Shown: positions 16,318 to 26,096, numbered from the stretch's first letter. The stretch is DNA of 64,000 nucleotides from Aneurinibacillus sp. REN35 (GCF_041379945.2 NZ_JBFTXJ020000003.1:482071-546070); one strand, 5' to 3'. Notes: generated by a model not told the origin, from the sequence alone. Program-made: numbers and translations.

Positions 16318-17058
16318 TTACAACGTTTGTCCGCTATCCACCGTAATGATTTGTCCTGTCATTGCTTCTTGTTCCAAGACAGCGCAGATACATTGTGCAA
16401 TATCTTCGGGTGTTGAAATACGTTGCAACAGAAGCTTAGGAGCTAATCTCTTCATTTCTTCTTCCCTTCCAGTCCACCATCTTGTTGCAACGGCTCCCGG
16501 TACAACACAACAGACTCTGATGTCTGGAGCTAGAGCATGTGCTAACGACTTAGTAAGACCATGAATGGCCGCTTTGGATACGGCGTATGGAAGAGAAGAT
16601 CCTAATCCCGTTTGTCCCGCTATACTGCCGAGATTGACTATTGCTCCTTGTTTATTACTTTTCATAAAAGGAGCAACGGCTCGCGCGCAGTAAAACATTC
16701 CTTTGACATTAACATTATAAAGTTCATCCCAGACTTCCTCCGTTACCGCTTCTAAATCATCAAATGAAATGTATCGCGTAATACTGGAGTTATTTACTAG
16801 TAAATCTACAGTCCCGAATTGCTGCACTATGGTATCGACCATCTTCCTAACTTCCTTGTCTTGAGAAACATCGGCTTGGATGGTTATTGCGCGTCCGCCT
16901 TCGTCATTGATGATTTGTGCCGTTTTCTCTGCATCGGCTTTAGAATGAGAGTAGTTTACTGCAATAGATGCCCCTCGCTCAGCCAAGGCCAGGCATGTAG
17001 CTCTGCCAATTCCAGTACCGCCGCCGGTAACGAGAGTCACTTTATTTTTTAAACGCAT
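16318..17058 (-). CDS. SDR family NAD(P)-dependent oxidoreductase (FabG-like)
   Basis: A 246-residue classical short-chain dehydrogenase/reductase. The Rossmann motif TGGGTGIG is at 11-18. NNSS at 89-92 replaces the more usual NNAG. The catalytic Ser145, Tyr158 and Lys162 are all in place, and VPGAVATRWW follows the active site. Start chosen at 17058 because AGAAGGAG is 9 nt upstream; an ATG nine bases earlier abuts the ribosome site. Substrate unknown. It is divergent from a LysR-type regulator, which is the likely controller. Slightly more AT-rich than the genes around it. Confidence 0.85.
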   Translation of the reverse strand: MRLKNKVTLVTGGGTGIGRATCLALAERGASIAVNYSHSKADAEKTAQIINDEGGRAITIQADVSQDKEVRKMVDTIVQQFGTVDLLVNNSSITRYISFDDLEAVTEEVWDELYNVNVKGMFYCARAVAPFMKSNKQGAIVNLGSIAGQTGLGSSLPYAVSKAAIHGLTKSLAHALAPDIRVCCVVPGAVATRWWTGREEEMKRLAPKLLLQRISTPEDIAQCICAVLEQEAMTGQIITVDSGQTL

Positions 17059-17181
17059 ATCATCCATCTCCTTCTGTTGCTCTTGATATAAGAAATTGTA
17101 TACTGCTAATCTAAATTTGTATAATTGAATTAATTAAAGTTTTCATTCAAAATTTTTGAACTGTGGAATGGAAGTGCTAAA

Positions 17182-18066
17182 GTGGATCTTAAACTATTAA
17201 AAACGTTTCAATTGCTAGTGAATTATGGGAGTTTTATCCGTGTAGCTGAAGAAATGAATTATGCTCAGTCCACAGTCACGATGCAAATTCAAAAACTTGA
17301 AGCGGATTTAGGCATTCAGTTGATCGAACGCGGGAAAAAAATTCGGTTAACAGAAGCGGGAAGACTATTTTATGAACAAAGTTTACAAATTATAAAGAAT
17401 ATAGAGCAACTGCAAACAAGTATGTTTAATTTTCAAATGGGTGAAGCGGGAAATGTTCGTTTAGGGGTGACAGAGCCAACTGCCAGCTACCGATTACCTG
17501 CTATTTTAAAGAAGTTTTTATCCCGCTATCCGAAAATCCGTATCTCCGTGGACATTACAAATACGTCAACGCTGAGTGGACGACTTCTTAAAGGTGATAT
17601 TGATATAGCTCTCTGCTCAGTGCCTGAATTGGGCGATGCTCTTTATTTTGAACCTTTATTTAAGGAAGAGTTTGTGGTCTTGATGCCGGAGAACCATCCA
17701 CTTGCTCAAAAAGCTGTCGTTGCTCCAGAGGATATACAGAGATATCGTCTGCTTATTACTTCAGCAACATGTCCGTACCGCAGAAAGTTAGAGATAGTCT
17801 TGCAGGATATGGGGAACATTTCCGTAGATACGATGGAGATAGGAAGTATGACAGCTTTGAAATATTATGTAGAAAGCGGATTAGGTATTGCCCTCGTACC
17901 AAAGATTGCAACAAAAACCGTTCCTAATGGAACAACCATACGGACTATGTCCGGAAGTCTCATAGAAATGACTTTCGGCATCCTTTGCAAAACATCAGAT
18001 TATCCACTGAAGCTGGCAACTTCGAAGCTTTATCAATTTCTCAAACAAGAGTTTTATAAACCGTAG
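17182..18066 (+). CDS. LysR family transcriptional regulator
   Basis: A 294-residue LysR-type regulator: N-terminal winged helix (residues 1-60, with FIRVAEEMNYAQSTVTMQIQKLE), linker helix, then a two-lobed effector domain from about 90. It starts with GTG at 17182 and has only a weak ribosome site. It lies 123 bp from the divergent SDR gene. LysR proteins usually control the divergent neighbour from the shared intergenic region, so the SDR is the most likely target; the inducer is unknown. Confidence 0.85.
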   Translation: MDLKLLKTFQLLVNYGSFIRVAEEMNYAQSTVTMQIQKLEADLGIQLIERGKKIRLTEAGRLFYEQSLQIIKNIEQLQTSMFNFQMGEAGNVRLGVTEPTASYRLPAILKKFLSRYPKIRISVDITNTSTLSGRLLKGDIDIALCSVPELGDALYFEPLFKEEFVVLMPENHPLAQKAVVAPEDIQRYRLLITSATCPYRRKLEIVLQDMGNISVDTMEIGSMTALKYYVESGLGIALVPKIATKTVPNGTTIRTMSGSLIEMTFGILCKTSDYPLKLATSKLYQFLKQEFYKP

Positions 18067-18238
18067 GATATACCCCTTTTTTATCAATTAAATATCTTGT
18101 GCGGTATCAATACCTTGAGCCCTGATCAACAGCTCTTGTGTTTACTAGGCTAATTTGCCATAATAGCGTACTGTTTTTAAGGCAACCTTGCTTAGTCTAG
18201 AAAATTGACCCATTTTTTAAGTGTTAGGAAATTTTTCA
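18067..18238. other. Intergenic stretch with no gene seen
   Basis: This AT-rich region between the lysR stop and the copA promoter holds no convincing frame, hairpin terminator or repeat that I can support. Confidence 0.5.
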
Positions 18239-18267
18239 TTGACATATAGGGTAGAGGGGTATAGTAT
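18239..18267 (+). promoter_or_regulatory. copA promoter with overlapping CsoR operator
   Basis: TTGACA (18239-18244) and TAGTAT (18262-18267) are 17 bp apart. The spacer and -10 carry a GGGTAGAGGGGTATAGTA sequence (18249-18266) close to the Bacillus CsoR box. Apo-CsoR binding there would block RNA polymerase, and Cu(I) would release it. Confidence 0.7.
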
Positions 18268-18330
18268 AAAAATATAAACAACAGCAAAAAACATATGCAT
18301 CTAAATAGTATATTATTTTATAATAAGGAT

Positions 18331-18348
18331 ACTATACAGTGGTATAGT
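18331..18348. repeat. Inverted repeat in the copA leader
   Basis: ACTATAC / GTATAGT separated by AGTG, ending 2 nt before the AGGAGG ribosome site. It reuses the GTATAGT half-site found in the promoter operator. It could be a second CsoR site or a weak RNA hairpin near the ribosome site. Confidence 0.5.
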
Positions 18349-18364
18349 GTAGGAGGCGATACGA

Positions 18365-20776
18365 ATGTCAGATACAAAACAAACGACGCTTCAAATTAGC
18401 GGGATGACATGTGCAGCCTGCGCCAACAGGATTGAGAAGGGACTAAGCAAGCTTGAAGGCGTATCGGAGGCGAATGTAAATTTTGCATTGGAGAGAGCGA
18501 CGGTGAGTTATCAGCCGGATGTAGTTTCTCCCGCGCAAATGGAAGAGAAAATTGAAAAGCTGGGCTATGGTACAGTGAAGGAGCAGATTGATTTTCAGCT
18601 TACCGGCATGACGTGTGCCGCCTGTGCGAATCGGATCGAAAAGGGTCTTGCCAAGATGCCCGGAGTATCGCAGGCGAGCGTTAACTTTGCTCTAGAGACG
18701 GCTCATGTGGAATACAGTTCATCAGAGGTATCGGTTGATGATATGATCCGTAAGGTGGAGAAACTGGGCTATCAGGCTGCACTTAAAGAGGATGCGGCAG
18801 GGGATAGCGGAGATCATCGCCAAAAAGAAATCACCAGACAAAAGCAGAAGTTTATCATCTCTGCGTTGCTGTCGCTGCCGCTGCTCTGGTCGATGGTAGG
18901 ACACTTCTCGTTTACTTCATGGATTTTCGTACCTGAATTATTCATGAATCCATGGTTTCAACTACTCCTGGCGACACCGGTGCAATTTATTATCGGCAGC
19001 CAATTCTATGTCGGCGCGTATAAAGCGCTGCGAAATAAGAGTGCGAATATGGATGTGCTGGTCGCGCTTGGTACATCAGCAGCTTATTTCTATAGTGTAT
19101 ATCTAACAATTCAATGGGCGGCAAATCAGCATCATATGGCTGAGATGTATTATGAAACCAGTGCAGTGCTCATTACCTTGATTCTATTAGGCAAGTTGTT
19201 TGAAGCGTTGGCGAAAGGTCGTACATCAGAAGCAATCAAGACGTTGATGGGCTTGCAGGCTAAGACAGCGCTTGTTGTCAGAGACGGGGAAGAGATGGTC
19301 GTTCCGATTGAAGAAGTTATAGTCGGTGATATGATTATCGTGCGCCCGGGTGAAAAAATTCCGGTCGATGGAGAGGTTGCAGAAGGACAGTCATCTGTAG
19401 ATGAGTCCATGCTGACAGGAGAGAGTATCCCGATAGAGAAGCAGACAGGTGCGCATGTGTTCGGTGCGACCATTAATAAGAATGGCATACTGAAAATAAA
19501 AGCAACCAAAGTAGGAAAAGAAACCGCGCTTGCGCAAATTATTAAAGTTGTTGAAGAAGCTCAGGGCTCTAAAGCGCCGATACAGCGGGTTGCGGACAGG
19601 ATTTCTGGCATTTTTGTTCCGATTGTGGTCGGTATTGCGGTGCTTGTATTTCTGATCTGGTATTTCTTTGTTGCACCGGGTGATTTCGCTAATGCATTAG
19701 AGAAGCTGATTGCTGTACTAGTCATCGCCTGCCCATGTGCCTTAGGACTTGCGACGCCGACTTCTATTATGGCAGGTTCCGGACGCGCAGCAGAAGCGGG
19801 GATTTTGTTTAAGGGCGGTGAACATCTAGAGGCCGCACACCGTATCGATACGGTAGTATTGGATAAGACAGGGACAGTGACAAAAGGAAAACCGGAATTA
19901 ACGGATGTACGTACAGAAGGAATCGAAGAAGAAGAATTCCTGCGTCTGGTCGGCAGCGCGGAGAAGAACTCCGAGCATCCGCTGGCTGAGGCAATTGTGA
20001 GTGGTATTCAGGAACGCGGTGTCTCGCTTGTGCGTACGGAGGAGTTTGAAGCTGTGCCAGGCTACGGCATTCGTGCTGTAGTAGAAGGAAGAACGATTGT
20101 GATCGGAACGCGCCGCTTGATGGAACGTGATCAGGTCCAGATGACAGACGCACTGGAGATGATGGCAGAGTTAGAGCGCAACGGAAAGACAGCGATGCTT
20201 GTGGCGATCGACCGGCGTTATGCAGGTATGGTGGCGGTAGCTGATACGGTCAAAGAAACATCAAAAGAAGCGATTGTACGTCTAAAAGAGTTAGGCATTG
20301 AAGTCGTCATGATTACAGGTGATAATCAGCGTACAGCAGAAGCTATCGCGGCCGATGTAGGCATCGACCGTGTGCTTGCCGAAGTGCTGCCGGAGGGAAA
20401 GGCGGAAGAAGTTAAAAAATTGCAAAGCCAAGGGCGCAAGGTTGCCATGGCTGGAGATGGAATTAATGACGCCCCTGCACTCGCTGTTGCAGATATCGGT
20501 ATTGCGATGGGTACGGGTACAGATGTAGCCATGGAAGCCGGGGATATTACGCTGATGCGTGGTGATTTAACAAGCATCGCAGACGCCATTTATATGAGCC
20601 GCAAGACCATGGCCAATATTAAACAGAATTTGTTCTGGGCGCTTGCTTATAATTCACTCGGAATTCCGATTGCCGCTGCGGGATTTTTGGCACCATGGGT
20701 TGCAGGAGCGGCAATGGCGCTCAGTTCAGTCTCTGTCGTGCTGAATGCGCTGCGTTTGCAGCGGGTGAAGTTATAA
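18365..20776 (+). CDS. copA: Cu(I)-exporting P1B-type ATPase
   Basis: An 803-residue copper exporter in the cytoplasmic membrane. Two N-terminal heavy-metal-associated domains each carry [15 protein letters not shown] (about residues 13 and 81). Eight transmembrane helices follow, with the ion-binding Cys456-Pro-Cys458 typical of Cu(I) pumps. The actuator loop has TGES; the catalytic part has DKTGT with phosphorylated Asp500, SEHPLA, TGDN and GDGINDAP. It heads a copA-csoR-copZ operon, each gene with a strong ribosome site and gaps of 31 and 14 bp. CopZ should hand Cu(I) to it. Substrate assignment is firm from CPC plus context. Confidence 0.95.
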   Translation: MSDTKQTTLQISGMTCAACANRIEKGLSKLEGVSEANVNFALERATVSYQPDVVSPAQMEEKIEKLGYGTVKEQIDFQLTGMTCAACANRIEKGLAKMPGVSQASVNFALETAHVEYSSSEVSVDDMIRKVEKLGYQAALKEDAAGDSGDHRQKEITRQKQKFIISALLSLPLLWSMVGHFSFTSWIFVPELFMNPWFQLLLATPVQFIIGSQFYVGAYKALRNKSANMDVLVALGTSAAYFYSVYLTIQWAANQHHMAEMYYETSAVLITLILLGKLFEALAKGRTSEAIKTLMGLQAKTALVVRDGEEMVVPIEEVIVGDMIIVRPGEKIPVDGEVAEGQSSVDESMLTGESIPIEKQTGAHVFGATINKNGILKIKATKVGKETALAQIIKVVEEAQGSKAPIQRVADRISGIFVPIVVGIAVLVFLIWYFFVAPGDFANALEKLIAVLVIACPCALGLATPTSIMAGSGRAAEAGILFKGGEHLEAAHRIDTVVLDKTGTVTKGKPELTDVRTEGIEEEEFLRLVGSAEKNSEHPLAEAIVSGIQERGVSLVRTEEFEAVPGYGIRAVVEGRTIVIGTRRLMERDQVQMTDALEMMAELERNGKTAMLVAIDRRYAGMVAVADTVKETSKEAIVRLKELGIEVVMITGDNQRTAEAIAADVGIDRVLAEVLPEGKAEEVKKLQSQGRKVAMAGDGINDAPALAVADIGIAMGTGTDVAMEAGDITLMRGDLTSIADAIYMSRKTMANIKQNLFWALAYNSLGIPIAAAGFLAPWVAGAAMALSSVSVVLNALRLQRVKL

Positions 20777-20807
20777 CATGAAGAGATTCTGATAAGGAGG
20801 TGAAGCG

Positions 20808-21137
20808 ATGGAGCCTACAATTGAACAGCCTATGGATGAAGACGTGCCTCAGCATTGTGATCGCACAAGCCATCATTCCGAGAAGATGAAGAACAACCTA
20901 ACCTCTCGTCTGAACCGGATTGAAGGGCAGATTCGAGGCATCAAAGGTATGGTAGAGAAAGACGTATATTGTGATGATATCCTCAATCAGATTGCCGCTG
21001 TACAATCAGCGTTGAATTCAGTGGGTAAACTCTTGTTAGAAGGTCATATGAAAAGCTGCGTTATTGAACGCATTCAAGAAGGCGATCATGAGGTGCTAGA
21101 TGAACTGCTGAAAACGATGAATAAATTAATGAAATAA
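20808..21137 (+). CDS. csoR: Copper-sensing repressor CsoR
   Basis: A 109-residue all-helical CsoR/RcnR family (DUF156) repressor. The Cu(I) ligands are in the family pattern: Cys55 (VYCDD), His80 and Cys84 (EGHMKSC). A His-rich N-terminal arm (residues 14-24) precedes the DNA-binding helix with SRLNRIEGQIRGI. The Cys/His/Cys set indicates copper and not the two-Cys persulfide sensor CstR. It lies between copA and copZ, and should repress the operon through the operator near 18249-18266. Confidence 0.92.
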   Translation: MEPTIEQPMDEDVPQHCDRTSHHSEKMKNNLTSRLNRIEGQIRGIKGMVEKDVYCDDILNQIAAVQSALNSVGKLLLEGHMKSCVIERIQEGDHEVLDELLKTMNKLMK

Positions 21138-21151
21138 TGGAGGGATTGTAG

Positions 21152-21352
21152 ATGCAAAACGTAACATTGAAAGTAGAAGGAATGTCCTGCGGGCATTGTG
21201 TAAAATCAGTAGAAGGCGCGCTTAAGGAAATTGGTGCAGCTGGTAAGGTGAATCTAGAAGCGAAGACGGTACAGGTTGAATTCGATGAGAACAAAGTGTC
21301 TGTCGATGCGATCAAAGAAGCCATTGAAGAGCAAGGATACGACGTCGTCTAA
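21152..21352 (+). CDS. copZ: Copper chaperone CopZ
   Basis: A 66-residue single HMA domain of the Atx1/CopZ type, with the metal site GMSCGHC (Cys13, Cys16) after the first strand and the usual beta-alpha-beta-beta-alpha-beta length. It binds Cu(I) in the cytoplasm and passes it to the CopA N-terminal domains. GGAGG precedes its ATG, 14 bp after csoR. It is the last gene of the operon; a terminator follows at once. Confidence 0.92.
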   Translation: MQNVTLKVEGMSCGHCVKSVEGALKEIGAAGKVNLEAKTVQVEFDENKVSVDAIKEAIEEQGYDVV

Positions 21353-21360
21353 CAAAAAAT

Positions 21361-21408
21361 GGGGCTGTCCAGAAAGTCGATTTTTTGACTTTTGGACGCC
21401 CCTTTTTA
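21361..21408 (+). terminator. Terminator of the copA-csoR-copZ operon
   Basis: A long hairpin (GGGGC-GTCCA-AAAGTC with GACTTT-GGACGCCCC) is followed by T5. Its left arm is also the left end of the IS-like inverted repeat described separately. Confidence 0.75.
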
Positions 21409-21482
21409 TGTTCAAGAACGTTGATGTATCAGTGTTCTTGATTTTTAAATTGGAGGGAATTTGCCCTTTTCGGACAGCCCCG
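21361..21482. mobile_element. Possible MITE or IS remnant
   Basis: The 122-bp interval is bounded by perfect 10-bp inverted repeats, GGGGCTGTCC at 21361-21370 and GGACAGCCCC at 21473-21482. GGGGCTGTCC resembles the terminal repeats of several common IS families. There is no transposase frame and no clear target duplication, so a simple nested terminator is the alternative. Confidence 0.35.
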
Positions 21483-21489
21483 TTACTTT

Positions 21490-22644
21490 TTAGCGTACAT
21501 AAGAGATAGGATTCACTGTTTGTCCTTGTTCATATACGATGAAATGAAGGTGCGGCCCGGTAGAATTTCCTGTTGACCCTACTTCAGCAATATGCTGTCC
21601 GGCTGTAACGGCTTGCCCTGCCGACACTTTAATCCCTCCATCACGAATATGTGCATACTGTGTGCTTTTTCCATCACCATGAGCGATGATTACCGTATTG
21701 CCATAACCGTTCATCTTTCCTGCGAATACAACTTGGCCGCTGCCGGCTGCCACAATGGGTGTACCCTGTGGAGCACCGATATCAAGCCCGTTATGTAGCT
21801 TTCGCTTTCCTGTGATCGGATGAATACGCATACCGAACGGAGAGGTTATAGCATGTACAGAAGGAACGGGCCACGTGAACTCGCCGCTGCCTTGTCCTTC
21901 TGTCCCGGCAGGCAGCGATTGTTCCATCTTTTTGCGCAGCTCTTCTGAGAGGTGAGCTGCTTCCTGCATATGGCTTTCCGCTGTATCTTCTAAATGCACC
22001 TCTTTTTTCTCCAGTTCCGCTATGACCTGTTCCCTCTCTTCTTTTTGTGCCTGCATGGATGTGCTAAGTTCTTTTTTGGTTGCTTGCATCTGGGTTAGGT
22101 TTTTTAGTTTTTGCTCAATCTCTTCTTTTTTCTGCTTAATAATATTTCGGTCACGTTTATTATCTGCAAGAATCTGTGCGTCTTGTTCCCCGATCAGTTT
22201 AAGGAAACTGTAGCGTTCGATTAGATCGCCAAAATCCTCAGCGTTAAGCAGTACATCGAGATAGGTTATGTCATTTGCTTCATACATGGCTCGCACCCGG
22301 TTCTTTAGAAGAGTATCCCGCTTCTCCACTCGCAAAGCGGCTGCCTCATACTCTTTCTTTGCCTGTTCTGCCCCAGCAGAAGTCGTATGAATTTGTGTTT
22401 GCAATGTATGTAATTCCGCTTCGAGATTGCTGATTTGCCTTTCTAATGTGAAAAGCATTTCTTCATTGCTCTTTTTTTGCTGTCTGACATCCTGCAATGC
22501 GTCTTTCGCGTTTTTGGCTTGTTTTTCCGAGTTGTTTTTCTTCTGTTCTAAGCGATCTGCTCCGTTATCTGCAAAAGCCGCCGGGCTTATCCCTCCGGCT
22601 AACAAAGAGAGTGCAAGAAATGATGCACCGATTTTTTTCTTCAT
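21490..22644 (-). CDS. EnvC-like M23 family peptidoglycan hydrolase
   Basis: A 384-residue secreted murein hydrolase or hydrolase activator. A signal peptide (1-25, ...PAAFA) leads to a long coiled coil (about 30-250) rich in Lys, Glu and Gln, then a C-terminal M23 LytM domain (about 270-384). That domain has HNGLDIGAP (zinc His and Asp), QYAHI and GPHLHF, so all catalytic ligands are present and the domain should be active. The layout matches EnvC/CwlO-type proteins that cut stem-peptide cross-links. It is convergent to copZ and not obviously part of the copper system. Confidence 0.88.
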   Translation of the reverse strand: MKKKIGASFLALSLLAGGISPAAFADNGADRLEQKKNNSEKQAKNAKDALQDVRQQKKSNEEMLFTLERQISNLEAELHTLQTQIHTTSAGAEQAKKEYEAAALRVEKRDTLLKNRVRAMYEANDITYLDVLLNAEDFGDLIERYSFLKLIGEQDAQILADNKRDRNIIKQKKEEIEQKLKNLTQMQATKKELSTSMQAQKEEREQVIAELEKKEVHLEDTAESHMQEAAHLSEELRKKMEQSLPAGTEGQGSGEFTWPVPSVHAITSPFGMRIHPITGKRKLHNGLDIGAPQGTPIVAAGSGQVVFAGKMNGYGNTVIIAHGDGKSTQYAHIRDGGIKVSAGQAVTAGQHIAEVGSTGNSTGPHLHFIVYEQGQTVNPISYVR

Positions 22645-22848
22645 ATCTCTACCACCTATATTGTATACTTACAAAATTTCTGTATATAAACGTAAACAAG
22701 AAAAAGATAGCAAAATAATGTGGCGAGAATATGATGGAAATATAAACAAACTATGTCCGATACGAAGGACCTATATAGCTGAATGGTTGTAATAAAGATG
22801 TAATGTTCTCAAAATAATTTGTTCATGATTATCAACTATACTGGTTGG

Positions 22849-22956
22849 CGAAAGGGAACAATTCGCCATCATCCCTTTCTAGATGCTCATAACCGACTTT
22901 GGTTACTAGGACATGCAAGCAGTCTTCTGGAGATCAGGAGACTGCTTGTTTTTTTG
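22849..22956 (+). ncRNA. Candidate small structured RNA ending in a terminator
   Basis: A -10-like TATACT (22837-22842) is followed by about 108 nt with strong structure. GAAAGGGA pairs with TCCCTTTC (22850-22857, 22872-22879) and competes with GGCGAA/TTCGCC (22847-22852, 22862-22867). A TAACC/GGTTA hairpin comes next, then a 14-bp terminator stem (22916-22929 with 22935-22948) and T9. No frame lies inside. The 404-bp gap between the M23 gene and cadC otherwise holds only the cadC promoter. I do not recognise a known riboswitch class. Confidence 0.4.
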
Positions 22957-22975
22957 TTTTCATTCACATAATCAT

Positions 22976-23028
22976 TTGATTGTTTGTATACTATTTTGTA
23001 GAATAATAATCAAATCATGATTTGATTA
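22976..23028 (+). promoter_or_regulatory. cadC promoter and palindromic operator
   Basis: TTGATT (22976-22981) and TAGAAT (22999-23004) are 17 bp apart. They are followed at once by a perfect 22-bp palindrome (23007-23028) centred on ATCATGAT, with arms TAATCAAATC. Its place over the transcription start and its form fit the ArsR/CadC repressor encoded next. Confidence 0.75.
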
Positions 23029-23048
23029 TATAGGGGAGAGATGAGCAT

Positions 23049-23414
23049 ATGAAGCAGGAGGATTGCTGTGAGATTTTTTGTTATGACGAGGAGAAGGTTC
23101 AGCGTATACAAGGAATGCTATCTGACATAGAGAGCGCCCCGGTTGCTCAGCTGTTTAAAGCATTATCTGATGATACGCGCTTGCGGATTGTGTATGCGCT
23201 CTGTCAGGAGCCGGAGCTTTGCGTATGTGATGTAGCTAATATTATTGGTTCTACGATGGCAGCGGCCTCTCATCACCTAAGGCTTCTGCGCGCGATGGGA
23301 TTAGCCCGTCATAGAAAAGAAGGAAAGCTCGTCTTCTATTCCCTGCACGATGAGCAAATCAGACAGCTCGTTGGGCTAGTTTTTCTGCAAAGAGGAGAGG
23401 TGACCCCGTCATGA
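23049..23414 (+). CDS. cadC: ArsR/SmtB family metal-sensing repressor CadC
   Basis: A 121-residue winged-helix repressor that releases DNA on binding Cd2+, Pb2+ or Zn2+. Cys58 and Cys60 lie in the alpha-3 motif ELCVCDVA, and Cys6, Cys7 and Cys11 in the N-terminal arm complete a CadC-type thiolate site. The recognition helix reads [18 protein letters not shown]. The ATG follows GGGGAGAG. Its last four bases overlap the start of cadA (ATGA), so the two are translationally coupled. Autoregulation through the palindrome upstream is expected. Confidence 0.92.
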   Translation: MKQEDCCEIFCYDEEKVQRIQGMLSDIESAPVAQLFKALSDDTRLRIVYALCQEPELCVCDVANIIGSTMAAASHHLRLLRAMGLARHRKEGKLVFYSLHDEQIRQLVGLVFLQRGEVTPS

Positions 23415-25546
23415 CGGAGCATGCTCAAGCTAAACATACGTATCGTGTTCAGGGCTTTACATGTGCAGGTTGTGCGGCTCAATTCGAGCGTAAAGTTAAG
23501 GAACTTCCAGGTGTCACCGATGCAAAAGTGAACTTCGGTGCTGCAAAAATTGCGGTGGAAGGAGAGGTGACACTTGAGCAGTTAGAGCAGGCTGGTTCAT
23601 TTGAGAATTTGCGTCTTGTTCCGGAGGCGCAACGGATGGTGTTGGCGAGGGAGCCGTTCTGGAAAAAGCCATCGAACATTCGTACTGCCATCGCTGCTGT
23701 GCTTCTTGTAATCGCCTGGGCTGTAAGTGGAAAGTATGGGGAGGGTAGCTGGCTTCCTGTGCTTTTGTACGGCACTTCGATTCTGATCGGCGGGTATACG
23801 CTGTTTATTAAAGGTCTGCGGAATTTATTTGCCCTTCAGTTTGATATGAACACGCTGATGACCATTGCCATTATTGGTGCAGCGGCTATTGGGGAATGGG
23901 GCGAAGGGGCGATGGTGGTCTTTTTGTTTGCCATCAGTGAAGCGCTGGAATCGTACTCGATGGATAAGGCGCGTCGCTCGATCACTTCCCTTATGGATGC
24001 CGCGCCAAAAGAAGCAACCGTACGCCGCAATGGGAAGGATATACAGGTTTCGGTAGATGATATTTTGATCGGGGATCTGATGATTGTTAAGCCGGGGGAG
24101 AAGCTGGCGATGGATGGAGAGGTAGTGAGAGGCATATCATCTGTTAATCAGGCTCCCATTACAGGAGAATCCATCCCGGTTGCAAAAACGGTTGGCGATG
24201 AGGTGTTTGCGGGAACATTAAATGAAGAAGGTTTGCTTGAAGTTAAGGTTACGAAAGCGGCAGAAGATACGACGCTTGCCAAGATCTTTCACCTTGTAGA
24301 GGAAGCGCAGGCAGAGCGCGCACCTTCACAAGCCTTTGTTGATCGCTTCGCCAAGTACTATACCCCAGCCATTATGCTGTTTGCTTTTGGGGTCGCTGTT
24401 GTACCACCGCTTTTATTTGGCGGAGCATGGGATGTATGGATCTATGAAGGGCTTGCCGTGCTTGTTGTAGGCTGCCCTTGTGCATTGGTTGTCTCTACAC
24501 CGGTTGCCATCGTTACCGCAATTGGCAGCGCCGCCCGTAACGGTGTGTTGATTAAGGGAGGCGTGCATTTAGAGGAAGCGGGTTCCCTGTCGGTGATGGC
24601 TTTTGATAAAACAGGAACGCTGACAAGAGGAATACCGGCTGTAACGGATATGATCGCATTGCAGGGCGAACAGCATAAAGAAGACGAACTGGTGGCGATT
24701 GCAGCCGCTATGGAAACAGGTTCTAAGCATCCGCTTGCGTCGGCGATTGTCCGTAAGGCAACTGAGATGCGCTGTTCATTTGAACGTTTGGATGTTGCAG
24801 CGTTTTCTTCTGTTACAGGTAAAGGAATTACCGCCAAAATAAATGAAGTTGTGTATTATATGGGCAGTCCGCGTTGGTTTGTCGAGCTGCTTCCTGCAGC
24901 TAAGATGAAGGATGTGCAGCCGATAGTCGATGCGTTGCAGAAGCAGGGGAAAACAGTCATGATCCTAGGTACCGCCGAGCAGGCTCTTTTACTGATTGCA
25001 GCGGCGGATGAAGTGCGCGCAAGCAGCAAAGAAGCCCTGCGCAAGCTTCATGCCATGGGCATTAAAAAGACGATCATGCTCACCGGTGATAATCAGGCGA
25101 CAGCAGAGGTGATTGGGACTGAGCTAGGAATCCATGAAGTACAGGCCGAGCTTCTGCCGCAGGATAAGCTTGCCGTCATCAAACAAATGAAAGCATCAGG
25201 TGAAAAAGTAGCGATGATCGGTGATGGAGTTAATGACGCACCTGCCCTGGCCGCTGCAACGGTGGGGATTGCCATGGGAGGAGCTGGTACGGATACAGCG
25301 CTTGAGACCGCCGATATTGCCTTGATGGCGGATGATGTAGAGAAGCTTCCGTTTACCATCAAGCTTAGCCGCAGAGCCCTTGCGATTATCAAGCAAAATA
25401 TCACATTTGCCCTTGGAATTAAGCTTGCAGCACTCATTCTAGTGGTACCCGGTTGGCTGACGCTCTGGATTGCGATCTTTGCAGATATGGGCGCGACGCT
25501 GCTCGTTACAGTCAATGCATTGCGATTGCTGCGCGTCAAAGAGTAG
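23411..25546 (+). CDS. cadA: Cd2+/Zn2+/Pb2+-exporting P1B-type ATPase
   Basis: A 711-residue divalent heavy-metal exporter. One N-terminal HMA domain has [14 protein letters not shown] (Cys18, Cys21). Eight membrane helices follow, the sixth carrying Cys355-Pro-Cys357 in [12 protein letters not shown], the form typical of Zn/Cd pumps. Asp399 is the phosphorylated residue in [19 protein letters not shown] and [11 protein letters not shown] follow. It is coupled to cadC by a 4-bp overlap. Together they form a metal-inducible resistance operon distinct from the adjacent copper operon. Confidence 0.94.
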   Translation: MTEHAQAKHTYRVQGFTCAGCAAQFERKVKELPGVTDAKVNFGAAKIAVEGEVTLEQLEQAGSFENLRLVPEAQRMVLAREPFWKKPSNIRTAIAAVLLVIAWAVSGKYGEGSWLPVLLYGTSILIGGYTLFIKGLRNLFALQFDMNTLMTIAIIGAAAIGEWGEGAMVVFLFAISEALESYSMDKARRSITSLMDAAPKEATVRRNGKDIQVSVDDILIGDLMIVKPGEKLAMDGEVVRGISSVNQAPITGESIPVAKTVGDEVFAGTLNEEGLLEVKVTKAAEDTTLAKIFHLVEEAQAERAPSQAFVDRFAKYYTPAIMLFAFGVAVVPPLLFGGAWDVWIYEGLAVLVVGCPCALVVSTPVAIVTAIGSAARNGVLIKGGVHLEEAGSLSVMAFDKTGTLTRGIPAVTDMIALQGEQHKEDELVAIAAAMETGSKHPLASAIVRKATEMRCSFERLDVAAFSSVTGKGITAKINEVVYYMGSPRWFVELLPAAKMKDVQPIVDALQKQGKTVMILGTAEQALLLIAAADEVRASSKEALRKLHAMGIKKTIMLTGDNQATAEVIGTELGIHEVQAELLPQDKLAVIKQMKASGEKVAMIGDGVNDAPALAAATVGIAMGGAGTDTALETADIALMADDVEKLPFTIKLSRRALAIIKQNITFALGIKLAALILVVPGWLTLWIAIFADMGATLLVTVNALRLLRVKE

Positions 25547-25582
25547 GGGAGAGCCTATCTCCTATATAAAACAAAAGAACGC

Positions 25583-25620
25583 AGAGAAGAAAGAAGGACA
25601 CCTTTTTTCTTCTTTTTTTG
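25583..25620 (+). terminator. Terminator after cadA
   Basis: A purine-rich arm (AAGAAGAAAGAAGG) pairs with a pyrimidine-rich arm (CTTTTTTCTTCTT) and is followed by T7. Confidence 0.65.
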
Positions 25621-25664
25621 GCTTTGTGGATTCCGCTTAACAAGCTGCAGCGTTTAATTATATA

Positions 25665-25684
25665 CGCACTAGGGTATAGTAAGC
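25665..25684 (+). promoter_or_regulatory. CsoR-like site before the DUF302 gene
   Basis: The sequence CACTAGGGTATAGTAAG, within this interval, shares GGGTATAGTA with the copA operator. It lies about 30 bp before the DUF302 start, where a repressor would act on transcription. Confidence 0.45.
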
Positions 25685-25712
25685 ATGTAAAAATATTATG
25701 AGGAGAGATACG

Positions 25713-26096
25713 ATGTTCCATTATACAACGGAGACGAAAAAGTCAGTAGAAGAAGCGGTCAGCGCATTGGAGCAGAGCCTGCAGGGACACAAGTTCGGAG
25801 TTTTATGGCAGTTGGATATTCCATCGAAGCTGGCGGAGAAGGGGGTAGAATTCTCAACACCCTACCGCATTCTTGAAGTCTGCAATCCAGTAGAAGCAAA
25901 ACGTGTACTTGAGCAGGATAAAAGGGTAGGTTACTTTCTCCCATGCAAAATTACGGTGTATCAGGATGGGGATACAACTAAGATTGGTATGCCAAAACCG
26001 ACCGTGCTAATGGAGCTTGTCGATCACCCGGCACTAAAGGAAATCGCTGAGAATATTGAGCAAAAATTGGTGCAGGCGATCGAGGCAGCGAAATAA
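25713..26096 (+). CDS. DUF302 domain-containing protein
   Basis: A 127-residue soluble protein with the DUF302 fold: HYTTETKKSVEEAVSALEQSLQ at the start, then FGVLWQLDI, ILEVCNP and FLPCKITVYQDGDTTKIGM. The conserved Cys of the ILEVCNP segment and the FLPCK segment are typical of the family. DUF302 proteins are often found with sulfur, copper or rhodanese genes but have no proven function. The GAGGAGAG ribosome site overlaps the first in-frame ATG (25698), so the second at 25713 is chosen. A CsoR-like site lies upstream. Confidence 0.8.
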   Translation: MFHYTTETKKSVEEAVSALEQSLQGHKFGVLWQLDIPSKLAEKGVEFSTPYRILEVCNPVEAKRVLEQDKRVGYFLPCKITVYQDGDTTKIGMPKPTVLMELVDHPALKEIAENIEQKLVQAIEAAK

